Shown piece after piece: positions 1 through 7,601 of a stretch of 64,000 bases of DNA. How positions within the stretch are numbered: the first letter of the stretch is position 1; every line of letters starts with the position of its first letter. Origin of the DNA: Pseudomonas capsici (GTDB taxonomy: Bacteria; Pseudomonadota; Gammaproteobacteria; Pseudomonadales; Pseudomonadaceae). The stretch lies in NCBI RefSeq assembly GCF_017165765.1, contig NZ_JAFGZD010000022.1, forward strand, positions 1-64,000, given 5' to 3'. Below the pieces are notes generated by a model. That model was not told the origin of the DNA. It made no database searches and saw only the letters and a list, made by a program, of their open reading frames with translations. The position numbers and the translations under genes were made by a program.

Positions 1-10
1 GTTTGAGCCT

Positions 11-70
11 TGTGTCAATCTATGTTCATGCGTGTCAAACTTTATTGTTTTGTGTCAATCTTTATTGTTG
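11..70. repeat. Three 20-bp repeats, probable transposon end
   Basis: Three consecutive 20-bp units (11-30, 31-50, 51-70) each begin with TGTGTCAA or CGTGTCAA, followed by an AT-rich half (the second and third share CTTTATTGTT). Short arrays of about 20-bp repeats are transposase-binding sites at the ends of IS21-like, Tn7-like and Tn402/Tn552-like elements. The transposase would lie left of the window, so the family cannot be named. The neighbouring broken gene supports an insertion boundary near base 70. Confidence 0.5.
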
Positions 71-92
71 AAAACCATCAACCCACCAGCGC

Positions 93-338
93 TGTGCGCA
101 GACGCCGGAAAAGGCTGCTCGTTTTACGGCCTTGGTAATCCTGGGTCTTGCTCCTGGCGGTATCATCCAGGTGTGGGTGCGGGACAGTTGCAACAACGCC
201 ATCAAAGTCGCCCGCGCTCAAGCTGATGTAGAGCCGTTGGGTCCACATCTTGGCAAGTCGGGCGGCAATTACTACCCACAGCCGGAAGCCTCCAAACGCT
301 ACATTGAGAAATATGGCATTCCCTACGGTAGCTGGTGA
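93..338 (+). pseudogene. DUF2931 family protein, 3' remnant
   Basis: The frame containing the TTG at 132 reads VILGLAPGGIIQVWVRDSC and ends with YGIPYGSW followed by TGA. A GLAPGGxxxxW segment and an IPYGSW end recall DUF2931 proteins, which are usually more than 200 residues and often lipoproteins. Only about the last 70-80 residues remain, and no N-terminus or signal peptide is present between the transposon-like repeats and this segment. I read it as a truncated, probably non-functional copy. The left boundary is approximate. The family assignment is from memory of the motif, so it is moderately sure. Confidence 0.55.
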
Positions 339-602
339 TTTGCCTGTGAATGCTCTACTCAGGCGGGCGGTTTCATCCGGGAAGGCGTTATCTCTAACGC
401 CACAGATACTGTGAATGACGGCAGCACACAGTTGGACAAAATGCTCGGCGCCAACCTGGGCGTGGTGCTGGATGCCCTGAATGACAACCTGTGGACACAG
501 GGTAAGGCCGATGGAACGCCGGATTGGCCAGCATGCTCGTTCATAAGGGATAATGCCCCCTGCTACACGACTTATAGACAGCAACACCTAGAGACGTCTA
601 AT
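339..602 (+). pseudogene. Unrecognised coding remnant
   Basis: Directly after the DUF2931 stop, the same frame stays open for about 85 codons to the stop at about 600. It reads STQAGGFIREGV, then LDKMLGANLGVVLDALND, then TPDWPAC and DNAPCY. The composition is protein-like and contains several cysteines, which would fit an exported or conjugation-type protein, but I do not recognise it. The first ATG is at 411, with no ribosome-binding site. It overlaps the start of the next gene and is probably a fragment left by rearrangement. Confidence 0.35.
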
Positions 603-2112
603 GACCCTTGCCGAGCTTCATCAGATCCTTGCCCGTGGTGAGGACAGTCGCCATCAATTCAAGCGCGACTTCAGCAATATCGATGCCTTGGCAGCCGAGT
701 TGGTGGCGCTCGCCAATACGTGCGGTGGCTATCTGCTGATTGGCGTAGAAGACTCCGGCGCGGTGAGTGGGTTGGATGTCACCGACGTTGCGCGGCTTAA
801 TCAACTGCTCTCGAATGCGGCTTCGCAGAACGTCCGCCCAGCGATCAATCCATTGTCAAGTAACCTTCAGACCGAGCACGGGCTGGTTATGGTGGTGGCA
901 GTCGAACAAGGACTGAATAAACCCTATGTCGACAACCAGGGTCGTATCTGGGTAAAGAATGGCGCCGACAAACGTCGGGTCACGGCCCGTGAAGAGCTGC
1001 AGCGTTTGTTCCAACAAGCCGGGCTGGTGTGCGCCGATGCGGTACCGGTCGCGGGCAGCAGCGTGGCGGATATAGACGCCAAAGCGCTTGGCGAGTACTT
1101 CCAAAGACGCTTTCGGCAGAGCCCCGAACAGACAGGTTTGGAAACCACCCGCATATTGGAAAATCTTGGCCTCGCCAGTGGCGACACACCCAATTTGGCC
1201 GGTTTGATGCTCTTCGGCAAGACGCCACAACGCCTTTGCCCCGCGTTCGATATAAAGGCCGTGGCGTTTCCGGGCACGGTGCTACATGACCGCCACTACC
1301 TCGACAGCGAAGACATCGACGGCGACCTGCAGGAGCAGTACCGACGCAGCCTTGCCTTCATCAAGCGCAACCTGCACCACGTGCAGCGCCAGCAGGGCTT
1401 CAATACCCTCGGCCAGCTTGAAGTGCCGGAGGAGGTATTTGAAGAACTGCTGGTCAATGCCCTGATCCACCGCGACTACTTTGTCAGCGCCTCCATCCGG
1501 ATCATGATCTTCGTCGATCGTATCGAACTGATCAGCCCCGGGCACCTGCCTGACGTGCTCGATACCGAGAAAATTCGATTTGGCCTGTCCAACCGTCGTA
1601 ACCCGACGCTCACCTCCCATGCTGTGCACATTCTCCCCTATCGCGGTTTGGGCACCGGCATCCCGCGCGCTATCGATGCTTGGCCAATGATCCGGCTGGA
1701 GGACGACCGGCAGAGTAATCAGTTCAAGGTGGTAATTCAGCGCGCCGTTGAAAAAGGGCCTCTTTCGGGTCCAAGTGGGGACCAAGTAGGGACCAAGTCG
1801 GGACCAAGTGGGGACCAAGGAGAGACTGAGTCCGCTGCCGAAGAAGAACAAGCTGAAACTCGCCTGTCTTTGCAGCAAGAGCAGATAACGCTGCTGTCCA
1901 AGATGACAGGCGACCACACTGCGCCAGAGCTAATGAGCTTCGTCGGGCGCAGCAACCGCAGCAAGTTCCGCGAGCAGGTTTTGGCCCCACTACTGGCGCT
2001 TGGCGTGGTCGAGATGACCATTCCAGACAAGCCCAACAGCAGCAAGCAACGCTATCGCCTGACTGCGGCCGGCCAAGCGCTAAAAGCCGAACAACGCTCC
2101 CTAGGCTCCTGA
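601..2112 (+). CDS. AlbA_2 (Schlafen-type) DNA-binding / RecG-like ATP-binding protein
   Basis: 503 aa. Residues about 10-130 form an AlbA_2 domain (ESRHQFKRD-like start, then NTCGGYLLIGVED). Residues about 275-365 look like the divergent HATPase_c_4 region (EELLVNALIHRDY, then RIELISPGHLP). A C-terminal winged helix lies near 425-495 (ELMSFVGRSNRSKFREQVL). Family members are called transcriptional regulators or RecG-like helicases, and their true biochemical role is poorly known. Between the ATPase-like domain and the winged helix sits a low-complexity linker with an 11-residue period encoded by an 11-bp repeat. The start follows no clear Shine-Dalgarno sequence. The setting between a transposon end and tandem repeats suggests accessory DNA. 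Confidence 0.8.
   Translation: MTLAELHQILARGEDSRHQFKRDFSNIDALAAELVALANTCGGYLLIGVEDSGAVSGLDVTDVARLNQLLSNAASQNVRPAINPLSSNLQTEHGLVMVVAVEQGLNKPYVDNQGRIWVKNGADKRRVTAREELQRLFQQAGLVCADAVPVAGSSVADIDAKALGEYFQRRFRQSPEQTGLETTRILENLGLASGDTPNLAGLMLFGKTPQRLCPAFDIKAVAFPGTVLHDRHYLDSEDIDGDLQEQYRRSLAFIKRNLHHVQRQQGFNTLGQLEVPEEVFEELLVNALIHRDYFVSASIRIMIFVDRIELISPGHLPDVLDTEKIRFGLSNRRNPTLTSHAVHILPYRGLGTGIPRAIDAWPMIRLEDDRQSNQFKVVIQRAVEKGPLSGPSGDQVGTKSGPSGDQGETESAAEEEQAETRLSLQQEQITLLSKMTGDHTAPELMSFVGRSNRSKFREQVLAPLLALGVVEMTIPDKPNSSKQRYRLTAAGQALKAEQRSLGS
1766..1820 (+). repeat. 11-bp tandem repeat (5 units) inside AlbA_2 gene
   Basis: Five units of NGGGACCAAGT lie at 1766-1776, 1777-1787, 1788-1798, 1799-1809 and 1810-1820. 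The first has GGGTCC and the last ends in G. Because 11 is not a multiple of 3, the unit is read successively in all three frames and encodes an 11-residue period (GPSGDQVGTKS). Gain or loss of one or two units would shift the frame and cut off the C-terminal winged helix. Confidence 0.95.
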
Positions 2113-2224
2113 ACCTGGCCATCCTCGAACAGCGCAGCAGCGTCGCGGGCAACTTGCTGGACAGGCTGTTGCACAGCCTGGGCTACGGCGCTAACCGTCA
2201 GGCGCTGCAGCAAATCGGAAAACC

Positions 2225-2336
2225 GCGCCACATTCTTCATCAAAAATGGCGCAGTTCTAAAAACTGCGCCACATTCTTCATCAAAAATGGCGCAGTTCTA
2301 AAAACTGCGCCATAACTGCGCCATAACTGCGCCAAC
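2225..2336. repeat. Two 41-bp tandem copies followed by 11-bp repeats, hairpin-forming
   Basis: 2225-2265 and 2266-2306 are identical 41-bp copies. Each contains TGGCGCAGTT, which pairs with a following AACTGCGCCA to make a 10-bp stem with a CTAAA loop (2247-2271 and 2288-2312). They run into three 11-bp units ACTGCGCCAWA/AAC at 2304-2314, 2315-2325 and 2326-2336. No T-run follows, so these are not typical terminators. No gene can be supported in 2113-2640. A short open frame (LAILEQRSSVAGNLLDRL) directly after the AlbA_2 stop may be an old C-terminal extension, but this is not certain. Confidence 0.85.
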
Positions 2337-2640
2337 AACCGCTAGACGTTGCAAACTCCGCAATGTATTCAATCCCTGAAATACTCAGCAGCATCCGGGA
2401 TGCGGATTGACATTGCCCAAGCACCCTGAAATTGCCAGAAGAACAGCCAGATCTTAGAGCTCCGGTAACGACACTCTGTCGCAGCAGCTATCCAAACCAA
2501 CACCCCGCTCACCAACAGCAACACTTTCCCGAAAGATCCCTCCCTTTCCTTCGCACGAAATTTCCGAGAAAATCCCAACCGCTTGCGCCCATGAAATCCG
2601 GTCACTACTCTCCCTCCGTCGCTGCATATTCAGCGAACGG

Positions 2641-2815
2641 GTTTAGTCGCCCGGGATGACTGGCGCACTGCGCCACCTTTTGCGAGGCGCTTTTTTACGG
2701 CCTGCATTTATGGTGGCCGTGCGTAGGGCACCTTCGGGTGCGCCGGGTACCAGTCTCCGGTCGACTAACCTGCGCATGGCCGCCACCCATCGTTTAGTCG
2801 CGAGCATGGCGGCTC
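2641..2815 (+). ncRNA. Candidate structured leader RNA upstream of DUF6124-type gene
   Basis: Several helices can be drawn. A long helix pairs 2712-2716 with 2783-2787 and 2717-2727 with 2769-2779; the latter is 11 consecutive pairs including G-U pairs, which suggests RNA rather than a DNA palindrome. Inside it is GCACC-TTCG-GGTGC (2728-2741). Upstream, GGCGC (2662-2666) pairs with GCGCC (2670-2674), while the same GCGCC can instead pair with GGCGC (2686-2690), directly followed by six T, an intrinsic-terminator arrangement. TTAGTCG occurs at 2643-2649 and 2794-2800, and either copy can pair with CGACTAA at 2762-2768, giving a pseudoknot. The element ends just before the downstream gene. I cannot name an Rfam family. 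Confidence 0.55.
2662..2696 (+). terminator. Terminator-like hairpin within the leader RNA
   Basis: GCGCC (2670-2674) and GGCGC (2686-2690) form a stem followed by T6 (2691-2696). The alternative partner GGCGC at 2662-2666 would release the terminator, giving a switch-like pair of mutually exclusive hairpins. Confidence 0.5.
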
Positions 2816-2834
2816 CACTTCTGACTGGAGTTTC

Positions 2835-3062
2835 ATGATGCTCAAGATCACACCGGATCCACCCTGTCACCTCTCCCCTCGTTACCTTGAAGATGCTCTC
2901 GTGCGTGCTTCCGAGCTATTGAGTTGTGCCGCTGCCACAGCCTATGAAAGCGGCGACCGTTTGAGCGGTTCACATCGGCATCTGGCCTTGTCTGTCGTCC
3001 ATCTGGTGGAGATGGCCAAGGCCGAGGTTGATCGTTCGCTGGAGGATCTTTCGGTTCGTTGA
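2835..3062 (+). CDS. Small DUF6124/DUF3077-type protein
   Basis: 75 aa, opening MMLKITPDPP and continuing with a helical region rich in Ala, Leu and Ser (ALVRASELLSCAAATAYESGD) and an acidic-basic tail (LVEMAKAEVDRSLEDL). Small Pseudomonas proteins with this KxTPDPP opening are grouped under DUF6124/DUF3077. Their function is unknown and they are often present in several copies per genome. GGAG at about 2825 places the start at 2835, with an alternative ATG at 2838. The structured leader RNA and the strong hairpin after the stop make this a single-gene transcription unit. There is no signal peptide or membrane segment. Confidence 0.7.
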   Translation: MMLKITPDPPCHLSPRYLEDALVRASELLSCAAATAYESGDRLSGSHRHLALSVVHLVEMAKAEVDRSLEDLSVR

Positions 3063-3072
3063 TGTGTGGATT

Positions 3073-3099
3073 ACAAAACCTGCATTGCGCAGGTTTTGT
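3073..3099. terminator. Strong hairpin after DUF6124 gene
   Basis: ACAAAACCTGC (3073-3083) pairs perfectly with GCAGGTTTTGT (3089-3099) around a 5-base loop. The 3' arm is T-rich and is followed by ATTT, consistent with an intrinsic terminator. It lies between converging genes. Confidence 0.75.
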
Positions 3100-3182
3100 A
3101 TTTGCTCAGGCTTTTCGCCAGCAAGCTGCCTCCCACACGTGTTGTTTATGCCTTAACAGATCGGCATTAGCCCTGTTGCACA

Positions 3183-4100
3183 TCACAAAAACCTCTCCCC
3201 CAACTCCCGCCCCAAAAACCGCGCAAACGCCGATATCCGCTGTGGCACATGCTGTCTGTGCTGGTAAACCACATAAACATCCGCCAGCGGCGCGTGGTAT
3301 TCGGGCAGTACGGCAATCAGTTCTCCACGGGTCAGATGTTCCTGTGCATCCCAGCGTGAACGCAGGATCAGGCCATGGCCGTCCAGGGCCAGGCGCATGG
3401 CGACTTCGCCGTCGTTGCTCGACAGGCTGCCGGAGACTTTCTGGCTGTATTCGCGTCCATCGCGGGTGAAGCGCCAGATGGCGTAGTCGCTTTCGTATTG
3501 TTTGAGGACGATGCAGTTGTGTTGCGCCAGCTCGGCGACATCCTGGGGTGTGCCTGCGCGTTCGAGGTAGGCAGGTGAGGCGCAGAGGATGCGGGGGTTG
3601 TCGAGCACATGGTGGGCGATCAGGCGTGAGTCCGGTGGCTCGCCCACACGGATGTCGATGTCGATCCCCGCATCCAGCAGGTTGACCGGCTGGCTGGACA
3701 GTTGCAACGACAGTTCCAGGTGCGGGTGCTGTGCAGCGAACACCGACAGCAGCGGCGCGATGTGGCGTCGGCCAAAGCCGAACGAGGCGTTGATGCTCAA
3801 CTTGCCGCGCAGCACCGGCTGGCGGTTGTCGAGGGCGCTTTCCAGTTCTTCCAGTTGGCGCAGGATTGGCCGGGCGCCTTCCAGGTAGAGCAGGCCTTCG
3901 GGGGTCAGGTCCAGGCGGCGGGTGGTGCGTCTTATCAGTTGCACGCCCAGGCGCTGTTCAAGCTGGGTCAGGCGTTTGCTGACGGCAGGCAGCGACAGGC
4001 CCAGTTCCCGGGCAACGGCGGTCAGGCTGCCGTGGGTGGCCACGCGATTGAAGAAGCTGAGGTCATCGATGTTGGTGACCAACTCTTTACTTGAATTCAA
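3183..4100 (-). CDS. LysR-family transcriptional regulator (DmlR-like)
   Basis: 305 aa. The N-terminal winged helix-turn-helix spans about residues 12-70 (FFNRVATHGSLTAVARELGLSLPAVSKRLTQLEQRLG), followed by a linker and a LysR substrate-binding domain from about 95. It is divergent from the tartrate/D-malate dehydrogenase gene with an 87-bp spacer, the classical arrangement of a LysR regulator and its target, as in E. coli dmlR-dmlA. The start codon is TTG, preceded by GGGAAA; no suitable ATG exists before the DNA-binding domain. The effector is inferred from the neighbour to be D-malate, tartrate or a related hydroxy acid. Confidence 0.88.
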   Translation of the reverse strand: MNSSKELVTNIDDLSFFNRVATHGSLTAVARELGLSLPAVSKRLTQLEQRLGVQLIRRTTRRLDLTPEGLLYLEGARPILRQLEELESALDNRQPVLRGKLSINASFGFGRRHIAPLLSVFAAQHPHLELSLQLSSQPVNLLDAGIDIDIRVGEPPDSRLIAHHVLDNPRILCASPAYLERAGTPQDVAELAQHNCIVLKQYESDYAIWRFTRDGREYSQKVSGSLSSNDGEVAMRLALDGHGLILRSRWDAQEHLTRGELIAVLPEYHAPLADVYVVYQHRQHVPQRISAFARFLGRELGERFL

Positions 4101-4187
4101 GAATGGATTTCCCGCAGGTCAAATTGTGCTCGGCAGGCGAATGAATACACTGGAGTGCATCACCTGACAAGCACGAGAACCGCTGCC

Positions 4188-5279
4188 ATGACTCAATACA
4201 ATTACAAGATCGCCGTCATTCCCGGAGACGGTATCGGCAAGGAAGTGATGCCCGAAGGCGTGCGCGTGATGGACGCCGTCGCGCAGAAGTTCGGGATCGG
4301 TCTGCAATGGGACTGGTTCGATTTCGCCAGCGCCGACTATTACCTCGCGCACGGCAAGATGATGCCGGATGACTGGTTCGAAACCCTCAAGCAATACGAT
4401 GCGATTTACTTTGGCGCGGTGGGCTGGCCGGATGTGGTGCCGGACCACATTTCCCTGTGGGACTCCTTGCTGAAGTTTCGTCGCGACTTCGATCAGTACG
4501 TGAACCTGCGCCCCTGCCGGCTTATGCCCGGCGTGAAAGCACCGTTGGCCGGTCGCAAGCCGGGGGATATCGATTTCTATGTCGTGCGGGAAAATACCGA
4601 GGGCGAATATTCCAGCGTCGGCGGCACCATGTTTGCCGGTACCGAGCGGGAGGTCGTGATTCAGGAAACGGTGATGACTCGCGTCGGCGTCGACCGCATT
4701 CTCAAGTATGCGTATGACCTGGCCCAGAGTCGGCCCAGGAAGCATCTGACGTCAGCCACCAAATCCAATGGTATCGCCATCACCATGCCGTACTGGGATG
4801 GGCGCGTCGTGGAGATGGGCAAACAGTACCCTGATGTGAAGGTCGACAAGTATCACATCGATATTCTCACCGCGCATTTCGTGCTGCACCCGGATCGCTT
4901 CGATGTCGTCGTCGCGAGCAACCTGTTCGGGGACATTCTTTCCGATCTGGGGCCGGCCTGTACCGGCACCATCGGCATTGCGCCTTCGGCCAATATCAAC
5001 CCGGACCGGACTTTTCCCAGCCTGTTCGAGCCGGTGCATGGTTCGGCACCGGATATTGCAGGCAAAGGCATCGCCAACCCCATCGGACAGATCTGGTGCG
5101 GCGGCATGATGCTGGAGCATTTCGGTCATGCGCAGGCCGGGGCTGCCGTGCTGTCGGCGATTGAAGCAGTGCTGGCCCAAGGGCCGGAGAATGCACCACT
5201 GACACCTGACCTGGGTGGTACGGGGTCAACGGTCACGCTGGGCAAGGCCATCGCGGAACAGGTGCAACGCGGGGAATAG
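4188..5279 (+). CDS. ttuC: Tartrate dehydrogenase / D-malate dehydrogenase (decarboxylating)
   Basis: 363 aa, a member of the isopropylmalate/isocitrate dehydrogenase family. The protein begins MTQYNYKIAVIPGDGIGKEV, the typical N-terminal nucleotide-fold segment. NTEGEYSSVGG lies near residue 140, the metal-binding aspartates near 245 (NLFGDILSDLG), and FEPVHGSAPDIAGKG near the C-terminus. TtuC/DmlA enzymes oxidise tartrate, D-malate and related 2-hydroxy acids with NAD and Mn/Mg, often with decarboxylation. An open frame extends upstream to 4155, but the ATG at 4188 gives the normal family start. The divergent LysR gene probably controls it. The exact substrate cannot be read from the sequence. 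Confidence 0.9.
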   Translation: MTQYNYKIAVIPGDGIGKEVMPEGVRVMDAVAQKFGIGLQWDWFDFASADYYLAHGKMMPDDWFETLKQYDAIYFGAVGWPDVVPDHISLWDSLLKFRRDFDQYVNLRPCRLMPGVKAPLAGRKPGDIDFYVVRENTEGEYSSVGGTMFAGTEREVVIQETVMTRVGVDRILKYAYDLAQSRPRKHLTSATKSNGIAITMPYWDGRVVEMGKQYPDVKVDKYHIDILTAHFVLHPDRFDVVVASNLFGDILSDLGPACTGTIGIAPSANINPDRTFPSLFEPVHGSAPDIAGKGIANPIGQIWCGGMMLEHFGHAQAGAAVLSAIEAVLAQGPENAPLTPDLGGTGSTVTLGKAIAEQVQRGE

Positions 5280-5289
5280 ATGCGCGTTG

Positions 5290-5649
5290 TTACTGGCAGT
5301 AAATGTCCTCGATGCGATTCTGCCCGTTGACCTCGATGTTAAGCCGCAACGGGCTGTAGCTCAGGTCTCTGGGGCCACCGCTTGAGGTGATGCGCGAGCT
5401 GGGCGCACGGGCGAGTCGCTCGATCTCTCTTCTGTTTTCCGGAGTGAATTCTTCGCCAAGCAGCGCAGAGGCTCGGGCGGCGTAGCAACCGTATACGGTC
5501 ATCTTGCCGTGAGTGGATTTGGCAGGTGCGGGGTCAGGCTCGACCGGCTGTTCACTGGCGAAAGAGCGCTCGGCGGGCAGGACAAGAAGCAGGCAGAATA
5601 CCGTCGCGGCGAATGCACGCATGCGAGGTAAAGGATTGATTTTTTCCAT
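5290..5649 (-). CDS. I78 family peptidase-inhibitor-like exported protein
   Basis: 119 aa. The start MEKINPL is chosen because GGAG lies about 10 nt upstream; a longer frame reaches 5685. An N-terminal hydrophobic stretch (RAFAATVFCLLLVLPAERSFA) followed by SEQ is a signal peptide. The C-terminal half (ALLGEEFTPENRREIERLA, then SPLRLNIEVNGQNRIEDIYCQ) matches the pattern of I78 inhibitors, which end in RLNIExDxxGxIxxxxCG. These are periplasmic or secreted protease inhibitors. Here the final Cys-Gly is Cys-Gln. There is a second Cys in TVYGCYAARAS. It converges with the dehydrogenase gene, 10 bp apart. Confidence 0.65.
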   Translation of the reverse strand: MEKINPLPRMRAFAATVFCLLLVLPAERSFASEQPVEPDPAPAKSTHGKMTVYGCYAARASALLGEEFTPENRREIERLARAPSSRITSSGGPRDLSYSPLRLNIEVNGQNRIEDIYCQ

Positions 5650-5802
5650 AAAAAGAAACTCCGAAGTGGCTGTGAGACATCGCATCCCACAATCAGTTCG
5701 TCACGAACCCGCGCTGCATAGCCCCAATAGCAAGACGCCTGTCTTTCCCTTGAATGGAATTTCCGACCGATATGGAATTTAGCCGCGAGCATGGCGGCAC
5801 AT

Positions 5803-6687
5803 TCAATCACTCAACTCATGCACCAGAAAATCCAGAAACGCCCGGGTCTTCAAAGGCACACGCCGGGCGGACGGGTACACCGCATTGATGGAAATCGGCG
5901 GGGCCTGCCAGTCGCACATCACCGGCACCAGTCGCCCCTGTTCCACGGCCTTTTCGACGATGAAAGTCGGCAGCAAAGCGATGCCCATGCCCGCCTCTGC
6001 CGCTTGCGCCAGCAGGTCGCCGTTGTTGGCGTGCAGCGGGCCGGTGACGTGGACTTTCTGGGTTTCCTTGCCGTTGCTCAATTGCAGACTGACGCCGCTT
6101 TGCAGGTAGCCGTAGTTCAGGCACTGGTGCGCAGCCAGGTCGCGGGGCACTTGTGGAGTACCGGCGCGAGCCAGATAGTCGGGTGATGCCACCAGCATGC
6201 GTGGTGCCGGTGCCAGATGGCGGGCGACCATCGAGGAGTCGGCCAGGCTGGCAATGCGGATGGTCACGTCAAAACCGCCCTTGACCGGATCGACCTGCTG
6301 GTCGCTGAACACCAGTTGCAGCTCCACCTTGGGATGCTGCGCATGGAATTTGGGGATCAACGGCCCCAGCCGACACAAGCCGAATGACATGGGGGCGTTG
6401 ACCCGCAGCACACCATGCACTTCCCCCAGACCGCTGCGCGCCCGCTGTTCGGCCTCGTCCAGCGAGGCCAGCACTTCACGACAGGCATCGTAGTACTCGG
6501 CCCCGGCTTCGGTCAGATGCAGGCTGCGGGTGGTGCGCAGCAGCAACTGCACGCCCAGCGCTTCTTCCAGCGCCTGGATCTGTTTGCTGACTTTGGAGCG
6601 TGGGACATCCAGCACTCGAGCGGCCGCAGCAAAGCCATTGGCGTTCACCGTGGCGACAAAAGTGCGCATGCACTCGATGCGATCCAT
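5803..6687 (-). CDS. LysR-family transcriptional regulator
   Basis: 294 aa. The helix-turn-helix is at about residues 3-60 (TFVATVNANGFAAAARVLDVPRSKVSKQIQALEEALG) and the effector-binding domain starts near residue 90 (LRVNAPMSFGLCRLGPLIPKF). It is divergent from the isochorismatase-family hydrolase with a 160-bp shared regulatory region, so it is likely its regulator. The last residues (RAFLDFLVHEL) are typical of the CrgA/DmlR subgroup. The start ATG is clear. Confidence 0.88.
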   Translation of the reverse strand: MDRIECMRTFVATVNANGFAAAARVLDVPRSKVSKQIQALEEALGVQLLLRTTRSLHLTEAGAEYYDACREVLASLDEAEQRARSGLGEVHGVLRVNAPMSFGLCRLGPLIPKFHAQHPKVELQLVFSDQQVDPVKGGFDVTIRIASLADSSMVARHLAPAPRMLVASPDYLARAGTPQVPRDLAAHQCLNYGYLQSGVSLQLSNGKETQKVHVTGPLHANNGDLLAQAAEAGMGIALLPTFIVEKAVEQGRLVPVMCDWQAPPISINAVYPSARRVPLKTRAFLDFLVHELSD

Positions 6688-6847
6688 GACTGTCCCTTAT
6701 ATAGAAACAATGAGTCTCGATTTTAGGGAATTGTCTCAACAACCGCCAGTCCGTAAATTTACTCCCAAGCCAGCAAGCAAACGCCAGACAGGCAAAACGG
6801 CTAACCCTTTAACGATTCGTACTGACTCAACTTGAAAGGAAATCATC

Positions 6848-7492
6848 ATGTCCAAACTCGAACTGCTGAACCCGACCAACTCCGCTCTGATCCTGATCGA
6901 CCACCAGCCGCAAATGGCATTCGGCGTGCAGTCGATCGACCGTCAGACGCTGAAGAACAACACTGTAGGTCTGGCCAAGGCCGCCAAACTGTTCAACGTG
7001 CCGACCATCCTGACCTCGGTGGAAACCGAAAGCTTCAGCGGTTATATCTGGCCGGAACTGCTGGGCGTGTTCCCTGATCAGCAGCCCATCGAGCGCACAT
7101 CGATGAACTCCTGGGAAGACAGGAAGCTGGTGGAAGCGGTCAAGGCGACCGGGCGCAAGAAGCTGATCATCGCCGCACTGTGGACCGAGGTCTGCCTGAC
7201 CTTCCCCGCTCTGGAAGCCATGGCCGAAGGCTACGAGGTGTATATCGTCACCGACGCGTCGGGCGGCACGACCAAGGAAGCTCACGACATGTCGGTACAG
7301 CGCATGGTGCAGGCCGGCGCGATTCCGGTGACCTGGCAACAAGTGCTGCTTGAGTACCAGCGCGACTGGGCACACAAGGAAACCTACGACGCCGTGATGG
7401 CACTGGTTCTGGAGCACAGCGGTGCTTACGGCATGGGCGTCGACTATGCCTACACGATGGTGCACAAGGCACCGCAGCGGACCGTTTCCTGA
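6848..7492 (+). CDS. Isochorismatase-family hydrolase (YcaC-like)
   Basis: 214 aa. The sequence begins with ALILIDHQPQMAFGV; Asp18 is the conserved first catalytic residue. Cys116 in ALWTEVCLTFPALEA is the nucleophile. The length and the SYxxxx-SWED region match YcaC-like cysteine hydrolases of unknown natural substrate rather than true isochorismatase or nicotinamidase. AAGGAAA precedes the ATG. It is probably activated by the divergent LysR protein and ends in a strong terminator, so it is a single-gene unit. Confidence 0.88.
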   Translation: MSKLELLNPTNSALILIDHQPQMAFGVQSIDRQTLKNNTVGLAKAAKLFNVPTILTSVETESFSGYIWPELLGVFPDQQPIERTSMNSWEDRKLVEAVKATGRKKLIIAALWTEVCLTFPALEAMAEGYEVYIVTDASGGTTKEAHDMSVQRMVQAGAIPVTWQQVLLEYQRDWAHKETYDAVMALVLEHSGAYGMGVDYAYTMVHKAPQRTVS

Positions 7493-7508
7493 TACTCGAT
7501 TGCAAAAG

Positions 7509-7544
7509 CGCCGGCGCGTCTCTGTGACACGCCGGCGTTTGTCG
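7509..7544 (+). terminator. Intrinsic terminator after the YcaC-like gene
   Basis: CGCCGGCG at 7509-7516 pairs with CGCCGGCG at 7530-7537 and is followed by TTTGTCGTTTT. Confidence 0.8.
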
Positions 7545-7601
7545 TTTTGCCGTGACAGCCTGTCGCGTGACGTTAATAAGCCATGAAGCCTTCGAGCAAA
7601 T

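Noticed and set aside
2656..2838. 60-codon plus-strand ORF in the structured RNA
   Set aside because: It is fully overlapped by the hairpins and lacks a ribosome-binding site; the base-pairing explains the conservation better. Such ORFs are often annotated by mistake on structured RNAs.
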